Below are positions 27,101 through 33,092 of a DNA stretch of 33,092 nucleotides, piece after piece (position 1 is the stretch's first letter; the number at the start of each line of letters is the position of its first letter). A program made the position numbers and the translations under genes. Under the pieces are notes generated by a model. The model saw nothing but the letters and a program-made list of their open reading frames with translations. It made no database searches and was not told where the DNA came from. The stretch spans positions 1 to 33,092 of the forward strand of contig WRMS01000006.1 in NCBI GenBank assembly GCA_009777025.1, given 5' to 3'. The DNA is from Clostridiales bacterium. GTDB taxonomy: Bacteria > Bacillota > Peptococcia > DRI-13 > UBA5745.

Positions 27101-30100
27101 AACACGGAGCTCGAGAACCTAAATTGTTCGAACAACCTGCTGGCAGAGCTGGATGTAAACCAAAACACGGAGCTCGAGAACCTAGTTTGTTCGAACAACC
27201 TGCTGACAGAACTGGATGTAAGCCAAAACACCGCACTACGGAGCCTTGACGTAGACGATAACCTCCTAACAGAGCTGGATGTAAGCCAAAACCCAGACCT
27301 GAAGTATTTACATTGCTCCGGTAATATGCTGACCGGGCTGGACTTCACGCTGAACCCGGCCCTCGAGGATCTGTTTTGCGACGATAACCTCCTGACAGAG
27401 CTGGATGTAAGCCAAAACCCATACCTGCAGTATTTATGTTGCTCCGGCAATATGCTGACCGGGTTGAATGTAACGCAAAATCCTTTCCTTTGGATTCTAT
27501 ACTGTTTGGATAACCTCCTGACAGAGCTGGATGTAACGCAAAATCCTTTCCTTTGGAAACTGTATTGTTCGAACAACCTCCTGACCGAACTAGATGTGAC
27601 GCAAAATACGGAGCTCGAGTACCTAGATTGTTCGAACAACCTGCTAACCGAGTTGGATGTGACAAATAATCCATCCTTTTGGGAGCTTTATTGCTACGAC
27701 AACTACATGACTTCCCTGGATGACGTCGCCGGTTGGCAGGCGCTGGGGCTTAAGATCAACAGCCCTGATAACCTGGATAGCGGAGATTTCCGCTTCTATA
27801 ACCAGAAGTCGAGTATTGTCGAACCGATCATCACGATTCTGTCTCAGCCTGAGGACCTGACAGTGAATTTCCAGGATGGCATACTCATCGGGAGCGATAC
27901 CTTGAGCATCGCCGCGGAAGTGAAGCCTGAGACAGAATTAACCTATACCTGGTATCAGCGTCTTGGCGAAGACCCGGATCCGGCGAAAGACAGGCCTGTC
28001 GGCAATGAAACAAGCCTGGCCATATCGCCGCTGCTGCCGGAAGGCCTTGCGATTGGCTTCTACTACTATTACTGTGTGGTTGGCGCGGAAAACGCGATCG
28101 ACGTAACCAGCAGAGTCGCGGAAGTATTTGTTGCCCATGCCATCACCGATCCGGGCGTACAGATCCTTGCCCACCCCGCCGAAAACACTGTTGTTACCGA
28201 AGGGGAAATCGGAGGCAGTTTGTGCATCGACGCGATCCCCATTGGTACGGATACAGTGTACTTTCAATGGTACAGCAATACTGTCGCCTCCAACAAAGGC
28301 GGTACGCCAATTTATGGCGCGACTTCCCCGGATTTTGCGATTCCGGCGGATCTAACGGCGGACGGCAGCCCCTATTACTTCTATTGCGAGGCATCCGTCG
28401 TGTTCACCAGCGAATTCAGCGATGTTGCGATGGTCACGGTACTGCCACAGAAGGGCGAACTCACTTATGCGGAGGCTTTCCCGGACGACAATTTCCGCGC
28501 GGCAGTGCTGGAATTGCTGAATGCGGACGGTGGCGACAGAACCGGCGAAAGCCTTCTCAGCGAGACCGACCGCGCGTGGATGGCAGGACTGGAAGTATTG
28601 GACGTGTCTGACAGAAGCATCGCAGATATGACCGGCCTGGCTTATTTTACCGGGCTTTGGGACTTGAATTGCTCCGGCAACTTCCTGACAGAACTGGATG
28701 TAACGCAAAACACGGCGCTCGAGTACATATATTGTTGGAACAACCAATTGGCAGAACTGGATGTAACGCAAAACACGGCGCTCGTGTACCTAGATTGTTG
28801 GAGCAACCTGCTGGCAGAACTGGATGTGCGCCAAAACACCGCATTATTGGTTCTTGACGCAGGAGATAATCTCCTGACAGAGCTGGATGTTAGACAAAAC
28901 ACAGACCTGATGCGCCTCTATTGCGACAATAACCTCCTGACAGAACTGGATGTAAGCCAAAACTCAGACCTGCAGTTTTTATATTGCTCCGGCAATATGC
29001 TGACCGGGCTGGACGTCACGCTGAACCCGGCACTCGAGGATCTGTATTGCGAGAATAACCTCCTGACAGAACTGGATGTAACGCAAAACCCAGACCTACA
29101 GTATTTATATTGCGCCGGCAATATGCTGACCGGGCTGGACGTCACGCTGAACTCGGCCCTCGAGGATCTGTATTGCGAGAATAACCTCCTGACAGAGCTG
29201 GATGTTAGACAAAACACAGGCCTTATGCACCTCTATTGCAACGGCAACCTATTGACAGAGCTGGATGTGAGGCAAAATACGGAACTCGAGTTCCTAGATT
29301 GTTCGAACAACCTGCTGACCGAGTTGGATGTAACAAATAAACCATACCTTAATATGCTTTATTGCTACGACAACTACATGACTTCCCTGGATGACGTCGC
29401 CGGTTGGCAGGCGCTGGGGCTTAAGATCAACAGCCCCGATAACCCGGATAGCGGAGATTTCCGCTTCTATAACCAGAAGTCTGGTATTGTCGATCCGATC
29501 ATCACGATTCTCTCTCAGCCTGAGGAAATGGAAGTACGGTTCACGGATGGTAAACCCAACGGAGAATATAGCCTGCACATTGCCGCTGAAGTAACCGCCG
29601 ACATAGAGCTGCACTACTTCTGGTATCAACTCCTTGGCGCGCTACCGGATCCGGCTGTCGATACGCTGGTGGGTACGGACGCCGATTTACTCCTGACGCC
29701 GCTGGTGGCGCAGGAACCCGCAGCATTGTACTTCTACTGTGTAGTCACCGCGGAAGGCGCAGCCAGTGTAACGAGCAGGGTAGTGGAAGTCGAAGTCGTC
29801 ATCATTACCTCAGACCCCGGTGTGAAGATTCTCACACATCCTGCGGAGAACACCATTGTTACGGAAGGGGCGATTCAGGAAAGCCTGTTCATCGAAGCTA
29901 TACCCCTCGGCGACGCCATCGTTTATTACCAGTGGTACAGTCATCCGATCGCACTTAATACAGGCGGCACGCCCATTGTCGGCGCCACTTCCCCCACGTT
30001 TGCGATTCCCACGGACCTGACAGCGGAGGATAGCCCCTATTACTTCTACTGCGAAGCTTCCGTCATATTCACCAATGAATTCAGCCTTGTCGCAACGGTC

Positions 30101-33092
30101 ACGGTACTGCCGCCGAAAGAAGGAATCACCTTCGAAGAAGCTTTCCCGGATGATAATTTCCGCGCGGCGGTGCTGGAATTGCTGAATGCGGACGGCGGCG
30201 ACAGAACCGGCGAAAGCCTTCTCAGCGAAGCCGACCGCGCGTGGATGGCAGCCTTAACGGAACTGAATGTAAGCTATCGAACGATCGCCGACCTGACCGG
30301 GATAGCCTACTTTACTTCTTTGGAAACGCTGAATTGCAGGAACAACTTGCTGACCAGCCTGGATGTAACGCAGAATACGAATCTGGTGAATCTGTCCTGC
30401 CAAGAAAACGCGTTGACGGCGCTTGACCTGTCCGCCGCACCTGCCCTGGCGGTATTGAATTGCTTTAGCAATCAGCTGGCGGAACTCGACCTGTCAAACA
30501 ACCCGGCGCTGGTCAGGCTGAACTGTACAGACAATGCGCTGACCAAGCTGGATGTGACAGGCAATACGGCGCTGACCTATCTTAACTGTCAGGAGAATGA
30601 CATTGCTGCGCTCAATGTGACCAACAACACCGCCCTGACGTATCTCGAATGCTGGAACAACCCGCTGACGGAGTTGGATGTGTCGCAGAATACCGCCCTG
30701 ACCGTCCTGATCTGCGGACGCTTTGACGGCGGCGAAGGCTTACTGACGGAACTGGATGTGTCGCAAAATACCGAACTGATCCAACTGGAGTGCTGGGGAG
30801 AACTGACAGAACTGGATCTTTCTCAAAACACGAAGCTCGTCAGGCTGCATTGCGGCGGCAACCTGCTGACAAGCCTGGATTTGTCAAACAACCCGGAACT
30901 TCAGGTCGTCTACTGCGGCGACAACCTCCTGACTGAACTGGATTTATCCCATAACGCGATGCTGTTCGAGCTGTATTGCGCCAATAATCTCTTGACGAAG
31001 ATCGACCTGTCGGGAAGCCCCGCTTTGCAGCTCCTGTCCTGCGGCGGCAATAAGCTGGAGGATTTGGATGTATCCGCTACGCCGGCACTGGCTTTCCTCT
31101 GGTGCAGCGATAATCAACTCGCCTCCCTGGATGTGACGGTGCTTCCCGCGCTTGTGCAGCTATACTGCCAGGGTAATCGCCTGACTGCGCTGGACGTCAC
31201 GATGAACCCCGAACTGGATTGGCTGTTCTGCTATAACAACCAACTGACTGGCTTGGATGTATCCCATTCTGCTACTGCAGGCCTTACGAGACTCTATTGC
31301 TACAACAACTACATGACTTCCCCGGATGACGTCATTGGTTGGAACTTACACAGCTATCTGCAGAGCATCAACAGCCCCGGCAATCTGGAAAGCGGCAACT
31401 TCCGCTACTACAACCAGCTCGACCCCTCAGTGGAGCCGGGCGTCATTATCACCATCCAGCCTGCGCCGGAAACAATCGTAACAGAGGGCGAAATCCTCGA
31501 AAGCTTGTATATCGAAACGATTCCCATCGGCAATGCGCAGATAAGCTATCAGTGGTATCGCAACGATAATCCGTCGAACAGCGGCGGTACGCCCATTGAA
31601 GGTGCGCAGGCGTCGGTCTTTGCGATTCCCGCTGACTTGACAGCCGGCGGCAGTCCCTATTACTTCTACTGTGTAGCAACGGGAGGGACCAGCCATGATG
31701 TGAGCGATATCGCAATGGTGACGGTTGTTCTTCCCCAAGTAAGCCTAACCTATGCCGAAGCTTTCCCCGACGCCAACTTCCGCGAAGCGGTACTGGAGAT
31801 CGTGAATGACGCGGACGATGGTGACAGAACAGGCGCAAGCGCTGTCTCCGCCGGAGATATCGCCTTCCTTGCCGGGATAGAGGTATTGGATGTATCCGGC
31901 AGAGGCATCGCCGATTTGACCGGGATCGCGTACTTCCCCGGGCTGGTCGCACTGGATTGCAAAGACAATGTTCTGACCGCGCTGAACTTGAGCCCCCTGG
32001 TAAACCTGGAAGATTTGAACTGTAATCTCAACCAGCTGACTTCTCTGGATTTGACGATGTTGCCTACGCTGCTTTCGGTGACCTGCAACAGAAACCTGTT
32101 GACGGAGATTCACGTGGCGGGACTTGAGAATCTTGCGACATTGGGCTGTGGTTCAAATCAAATCGGGACGCTTGATTTATCAGGCTTAAGTAGCCTCGAA
32201 AACTTGTTCTGTGACAATAATCTGCTTACGGACCTGAATCTGTCGGGCCTGGACGCGCTGGAGGCTGTCTGGTGTTATAACAATCGCCTGACAGGGCTGG
32301 ACCTGCGGGAAACACCCGGGATTGGATGGCTGGCCTGCTACGAAAATGATATGGTCTCGCCGGACAGCGTCCTCGGCTGGGAGGATTTGGACTTGATCAT
32401 CAATAAGACCGACGACCTGAATACCGGCACCTTCCTCTTCCATAATCAGAGAACCACCTCCGTGGTCGTCGAACTGACAGAGATCGCTGTGACCACGCCG
32501 CCGGCGGTTATCGAATATATACAAGGCGAAGCGCTTTCCCTGGCGGGCATGGTCGTCACTGCCCATTATAGCGACGGCAGTGAAGCCACCGTCACAGGTT
32601 ACACTGCAGAGCCGGCTGAGGGTACAATTCTTGATTCACTTGGCGATGTGACAGTCACGCTGCGTTATACCGAGGGGGTCGTCACCGGCACAGCCGCGTT
32701 CCTTGTCCATGTCGAGCCGGCGCCGGTCGCCGTCATACTGGATAGTATCAGCATTTCCACCTATCCCCAACAAACCGAATACACGCTTGGCGACGCCCTT
32801 TCCTTGGCGGGCATGGTCGTCACTGCCCATTACAGCGACGGAAGCACAAGTCCGGTCACAGGCTTTAGCACAGATGTAGAGGCGGGAACCATATTGGATA
32901 CGCCCGGCACACAGACCGTGACAGTAAGCTACACGGAGGACGGCATAACCGTTACTGCTTCGTTCAGCATAATGGTGGATGTAGCGGTTGCCGACCCGGT
33001 ATTGGACGGCGTCAGTATCGGTGCTTATCCGACAAAGACAAGTTATATTGCAGGAGAGAGGCTTGACCTGAGTGGGCTGTCTATTATTGCCA
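21119..33092 (+). CDS. Giant secreted LRR/Ig-like surface protein, 3' end beyond the window (at least 3991 codons)
   Basis: RBS TTGGGGGAGGAATTTATC-ATG at 21119; N-terminus MHSKQTSFFSNRKKGMLFKLPLVVMLILQLAASPLLALVEEPLP (signal peptide). The frame (positions congruent to 2 mod 3) carries LRR/Ig sequence at all points checked (e.g. 24362, 27020, 33062). An internal stop would have closed the ORF and listed it in the track; its absence agrees with an open frame to the edge. Confidence 0.93.
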   Translation, partial: MHSKQTSFFSNRKKGMLFKLPLVVMLILQLAASPLLALVEEPLPESLFSVYPEADNPGLSEALPDGNPDYHDEDTDYPSLVPLDDEVVDRFISLLTEPEDIHTIEGAVAGSLFVEALGFESELTFQWFEGAFATDRSGLLIEGATKSMFDIPPDLDAGTYYYYCIVSAEDAVSAISIAAIVTVEPPKYIRYIDSIPDANFRSFVLSYLNWDGGRRTDDSPITDADIATLAVISQLVLSDMGIADLTGIQLFTGLQVLDCRGNFLTSLDLSYNPNLSSLYCANNQLTGLDVSANLVLNRLICNNNDMASPDDVIGWEAIGLMINSPDNLGSGSFHFYNQRGVIEKPQIKITAQPVNGTMGLINGRLDYSCILSVAAEINSGDKLYYQWYWLTGEAPDPNADIPVGAEASLEVTPELVDFQYQWLYTFYCVIHADSAESVISDIAEVELTEIMMCPDTSFFLQPEAMTIVTEGAISGSLYAEAVTYKVDVAYQWFRTDTPDDYYYATPIAGATSPEFVIPEDLTADGSPYYFYCRAAGWVDVDISELATVVVEPKKTDFITYAEAFPDANFCAAVLKLINAGDEINRTEDSPLTEEDQRFLAAVEELDLFKLNITDLTGLPYFSGMIRFSCAGNQLTKLDVRPFTALEWLSCHENQLTDLDVSQNTALERLTCYDNRLETLILTENAALQVLYCYNNRLEMLYLTDNPLLSELACNNNRIQWLDVSQNPSLLSLYCDDNLLLDLDITQNTALLNLSCSNNILTDLDVSQNSALRTIDCSGNLLYELDVTQNPLLSDLLCADNRLVKLDVSNSTGLAYIDCSNNLLEELDVSQNAALLYLYCFENRLTGLELAKSDTIWRLYCYNNYMTSPDDVIGWQTKNNLVINSPGNLNSGTFRYFNQKSGVIRPSIIIRSQPEDLLILIQDEITSPDTLTIDAIANPDAELTYAWYQLLGEEPNPATDRFMATGASFSVAPLLSSYPYGGLFYFYCVVGAENADSVISRVAYVYITYVFVDPGVEIVTQPEANTTVTEGEIEGSLYIHAKPIGNTTVSYQWYRNTSASNTGGMRIEGATSPEFMIPADLTADGSPYYYYCVASGGIDSPASEVATVTVVTKSTFTTIEIITQPLSGRLRIINGRLDYSYILYVEAEADNGATLQYQWFYRSGSAPNPGYDRLVGSEADLEISIELLSGFSHLQSYDFYCIVSAEGADSVTSSAANINVVDTTMYPDTFFLLQPAAETVVTEGFISGSLYAEAWTYKVDVEYQWYSMLSADPASGITPIEGATSPSFRIPADLAADGSPYYFLCGASGWTEVIFSNPAVVVVKPEPGQITYEAAFPDVNFRDAVIALLNTDGGDRAGDSVISEDDLMRMARMTELHISNQRIADLTGIAYFPSLLTLDCSNNQLTALDVSQNAGLRILSCQFNAITELDLSSNPALLVLNCNNNRLVSLILTQNRALLSLNCAGNNLAKLDLTGVLDLSVLFCQENDLTALNLTNNASLMHLECWDNPLTDLDLSGNPYLTTLICGRFDSGEGFLTELDVSQNKELVYIWCSGNQLSSLDVSQNTKLNRLFCNDNYIASPDDVKGWQEIGLEINSPESLNAGTFRYYNQKETIAKPVITILSQPEDKVLIYQDGILVGTDDLHITAEATLGAELTYTWYLLLGEEPDPTKDEAVITGADISLTQLLSPAVAEIYYFYCVVAAEGADNVISRVVEVTILGSITGPDVQIIAQPAENTVVTEGEIEGSLCIDAIPIGTDTVFFQWYINTVASNEGGSPIYSSPTSSDFPIPTNLTADGSPYYFYCEASVGSTSKFSDVAIVTVLPAKTGVTYAEAFPDANFREAVLGLLNADGGDRTGESHLSEADRAWMAGLEELEIFNRSIADMTGLAYFTGLSYLHCSDNQLTELDVTQNTELEYLNCWNNLLVELDVSQNTALRILDVGDNLLTELDLSNNAMLVNLYCDYNLLAELDVSQNTELENLDCRNNLLAELDVSQNTELENLNCSNNLLAELDVNQNTELENLVCSNNLLTELDVSQNTALRSLDVDDNLLTELDVSQNPDLKYLHCSGNMLTGLDFTLNPALEDLFCDDNLLTELDVSQNPYLQYLCCSGNMLTGLNVTQNPFLWILYCLDNLLTELDVTQNPFLWKLYCSNNLLTELDVTQNTELEYLDCSNNLLTELDVTNNPSFWELYCYDNYMTSLDDVAGWQALGLKINSPDNLDSGDFRFYNQKSSIVEPIITILSQPEDLTVNFQDGILIGSDTLSIAAEVKPETELTYTWYQRLGEDPDPAKDRPVGNETSLAISPLLPEGLAIGFYYYYCVVGAENAIDVTSRVAEVFVAHAITDPGVQILAHPAENTVVTEGEIGGSLCIDAIPIGTDTVYFQWYSNTVASNKGGTPIYGATSPDFAIPADLTADGSPYYFYCEASVVFTSEFSDVAMVTVLPQKGELTYAEAFPDDNFRAAVLELLNADGGDRTGESLLSETDRAWMAGLEVLDVSDRSIADMTGLAYFTGLWDLNCSGNFLTELDVTQNTALEYIYCWNNQLAELDVTQNTALVYLDCWSNLLAELDVRQNTALLVLDAGDNLLTELDVRQNTDLMRLYCDNNLLTELDVSQNSDLQFLYCSGNMLTGLDVTLNPALEDLYCENNLLTELDVTQNPDLQYLYCAGNMLTGLDVTLNSALEDLYCENNLLTELDVRQNTGLMHLYCNGNLLTELDVRQNTELEFLDCSNNLLTELDVTNKPYLNMLYCYDNYMTSLDDVAGWQALGLKINSPDNPDSGDFRFYNQKSGIVDPIITILSQPEEMEVRFTDGKPNGEYSLHIAAEVTADIELHYFWYQLLGALPDPAVDTLVGTDADLLLTPLVAQEPAALYFYCVVTAEGAASVTSRVVEVEVVIITSDPGVKILTHPAENTIVTEGAIQESLFIEAIPLGDAIVYYQWYSHPIALNTGGTPIVGATSPTFAIPTDLTAEDSPYYFYCEASVIFTNEFSLVATVTVLPPKEGITFEEAFPDDNFRAAVLELLNADGGDRTGESLLSEADRAWMAALTELNVSYRTIADLTGIAYFTSLETLNCRNNLLTSLDVTQNTNLVNLSCQENALTALDLSAAPALAVLNCFSNQLAELDLSNNPALVRLNCTDNALTKLDVTGNTALTYLNCQENDIAALNVTNNTALTYLECWNNPLTELDVSQNTALTVLICGRFDGGEGLLTELDVSQNTELIQLECWGELTELDLSQNTKLVRLHCGGNLLTSLDLSNNPELQVVYCGDNLLTELDLSHNAMLFELYCANNLLTKIDLSGSPALQLLSCGGNKLEDLDVSATPALAFLWCSDNQLASLDVTVLPALVQLYCQGNRLTALDVTMNPELDWLFCYNNQLTGLDVSHSATAGLTRLYCYNNYMTSPDDVIGWNLHSYLQSINSPGNLESGNFRYYNQLDPSVEPGVIITIQPAPETIVTEGEILESLYIETIPIGNAQISYQWYRNDNPSNSGGTPIEGAQASVFAIPADLTAGGSPYYFYCVATGGTSHDVSDIAMVTVVLPQVSLTYAEAFPDANFREAVLEIVNDADDGDRTGASAVSAGDIAFLAGIEVLDVSGRGIADLTGIAYFPGLVALDCKDNVLTALNLSPLVNLEDLNCNLNQLTSLDLTMLPTLLSVTCNRNLLTEIHVAGLENLATLGCGSNQIGTLDLSGLSSLENLFCDNNLLTDLNLSGLDALEAVWCYNNRLTGLDLRETPGIGWLACYENDMVSPDSVLGWEDLDLIINKTDDLNTGTFLFHNQRTTSVVVELTEIAVTTPPAVIEYIQGEALSLAGMVVTAHYSDGSEATVTGYTAEPAEGTILDSLGDVTVTLRYTEGVVTGTAAFLVHVEPAPVAVILDSISISTYPQQTEYTLGDALSLAGMVVTAHYSDGSTSPVTGFSTDVEAGTILDTPGTQTVTVSYTEDGITVTASFSIMVDVAVADPVLDGVSIGAYPTKTSYIAGERLDLSGLSIIA
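21682..22160 (+). repeat. LRR cassette 1 (short; about 3 LRR units)
   Basis: Begins YIDSIPDANFRSFVLSYLNWDGGRRTDDSP, LRRs LQVLDCRGNFLTSLDLSYNPNLSSLYCANNQLTGLDV, ends NNNDMASPDDVIGWEAIGLMINSPDNLGSGSFHFYNQ. Confidence 0.88.
22788..23830 (+). repeat. LRR cassette 2
   Basis: Begins ITYAEAFPDANFCAAVLKLINAGDEINRTEDSP, many LxxLxCxxNxLxxLDVxQN units, ends NNYMTSPDDVIGWQTKNNLVINSPGNLNSGTFRYFNQ. Confidence 0.9.
25100..25990 (+). repeat. LRR cassette 3
   Basis: Begins ITYEAAFPDVNFRDAVIALLNTDGGDRAGDS, ends NDNYIASPDDVKGWQEIGLEINSPESLNAGTFRYYNQ. Confidence 0.9.
26600..27850 (+). repeat. LRR cassette 4 (14 counted 21-aa units after the N-cap)
   Basis: Begins VTYAEAFPDANFREAVLGLLNADGGDRTGES; units such as ELDVSQNTELENLDCRNNLLA; ends DNYMTSLDDVAGWQALGLKINSPDNLDSGDFRFYNQ. 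Confidence 0.92.
27020..27240 (+). repeat. 63-bp near-identical tandem repeats inside LRR cassette 4
   Basis: ACGGAGCTCGAGAACCTA recurs at 27041, 27104 and 27167 (63-bp spacing), embedded in near-identical AACAACCTGCTGGCAGAACTGGATGTAAGCCAAAAC. Confidence 0.95.
28456..29530 (+). repeat. LRR cassette 5 (11 counted 21-aa units after the N-cap)
   Basis: Begins LTYAEAFPDDNFRAAVLELLNADGGDRTGES; ends DNYMTSLDDVAGWQALGLKINSPDNPDSGDFRFYNQ. Confidence 0.92.
28965..29217 (+). repeat. 126-bp (two-LRR) tandem duplication inside LRR cassette 5
   Basis: GGCAATATGCTGACCGGGCTGGACGTCACGCTGAAC...CTCGAGGATCTGTATTGCGAGAATAACCTCCTGACAGA begins at 28991 and again at 29117. Confidence 0.93.
30121..31420 (+). repeat. 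LRR cassette 6 (long)
   Basis: Begins ITFEEAFPDDNFRAAVLELLNADGGDRTGES; ends NNYMTSPDDVIGWNLHSYLQSINSPGNLESGNFRYYNQ. Confidence 0.9.
31741..32440 (+). repeat. LRR cassette 7 (more diverged)
   Basis: Begins LTYAEAFPDANFREAVLEIVNDADDGDRTG; LVALDCKDNVLTALNLSPLVNLEDLNCNLNQLTSLDL; ends ENDMVSPDSVLGWEDLDLIINKTDDLNTGTFLFHNQ. Confidence 0.88.
32470..33092 (+). repeat. Tandem bacterial Ig-like (Big_3/PF07523-type) domains, third copy cut by the window end
   Basis: IEYIQGEALSLAGMVVTAHYSDGSEATVTGY...TVTLRYTEG; TEYTLGDALSLAGMVVTAHYSDGSTSPVTGF...TVTVSYTEDG; TSYIAGERLDLSGLSIIA... Confidence 0.9.

Noticed and set aside
27004-27639. Minus-strand 211-aa ORF of repeated SSSVFCVTSSSVRRLF units
   Set aside because: Antisense shadow of the 63-bp LRR repeats; its periodicity is inherited from the plus-strand gene and it has no supported RBS or family.
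26980-27640. Regularly spaced repeats resembling a CRISPR-like array or minisatellite
   Set aside because: The period is 63 bp (21 codons), every unit stays in frame and encodes an LRR; there are no constant repeats with unique spacers.
23153-32830. Many other minus-strand ORFs (e.g. 24041..24817, 26174..26695, 31427..31738) and short plus-strand ORFs in other frames
   Set aside because: All lie inside the single giant plus-strand CDS; composition (QVGSDDHARQGK, IQQSQHRFSEIGV) is typical of out-of-frame translation.

Overview
This 33 kb window looks like a chromosomal segment of a Gram-positive, Firmicutes-like bacterium; that assignment is inferred from gene content and order only. The left two thirds is mostly minus-strand: a TSCPD-domain protein, an LPXTG beta-helix/InlB-repeat surface protein, a COG2426-type membrane protein, an ArsC/Spx-like protein, a YdbC/PC4-like protein, and a housekeeping run ispE-glmU-prs-pth-mfd-PpiC/PrsA-like foldase. 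A plus-strand island at 15.2-17.2 kb encodes small uncharacterised membrane proteins. It contains a tandem duplication with an 82-bp exact repeat, a truncated copy, and a degenerate third remnant. Next come minus-strand genes for a URO-D-family protein, an aldo/keto reductase, a MobA-like nucleotidyltransferase and a DUF1624-like membrane protein. The right third (21119 to the window edge) is one uninterrupted plus-strand ORF of at least 3991 codons. It is absent from the supplied ORF track because it has no stop inside the window. It encodes a giant secreted protein with seven leucine-rich-repeat cassettes interleaved with Ig-like domains, followed by tandem bacterial Ig-like (Big_3-type) domains. 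The most informative signals are DNA-level repeats in this gene: 63-bp units, a 126-bp dimer, and cassettes 4 and 5 differing by exactly three 63-bp units. I found no CRISPR, rRNA, tRNA or transposase.
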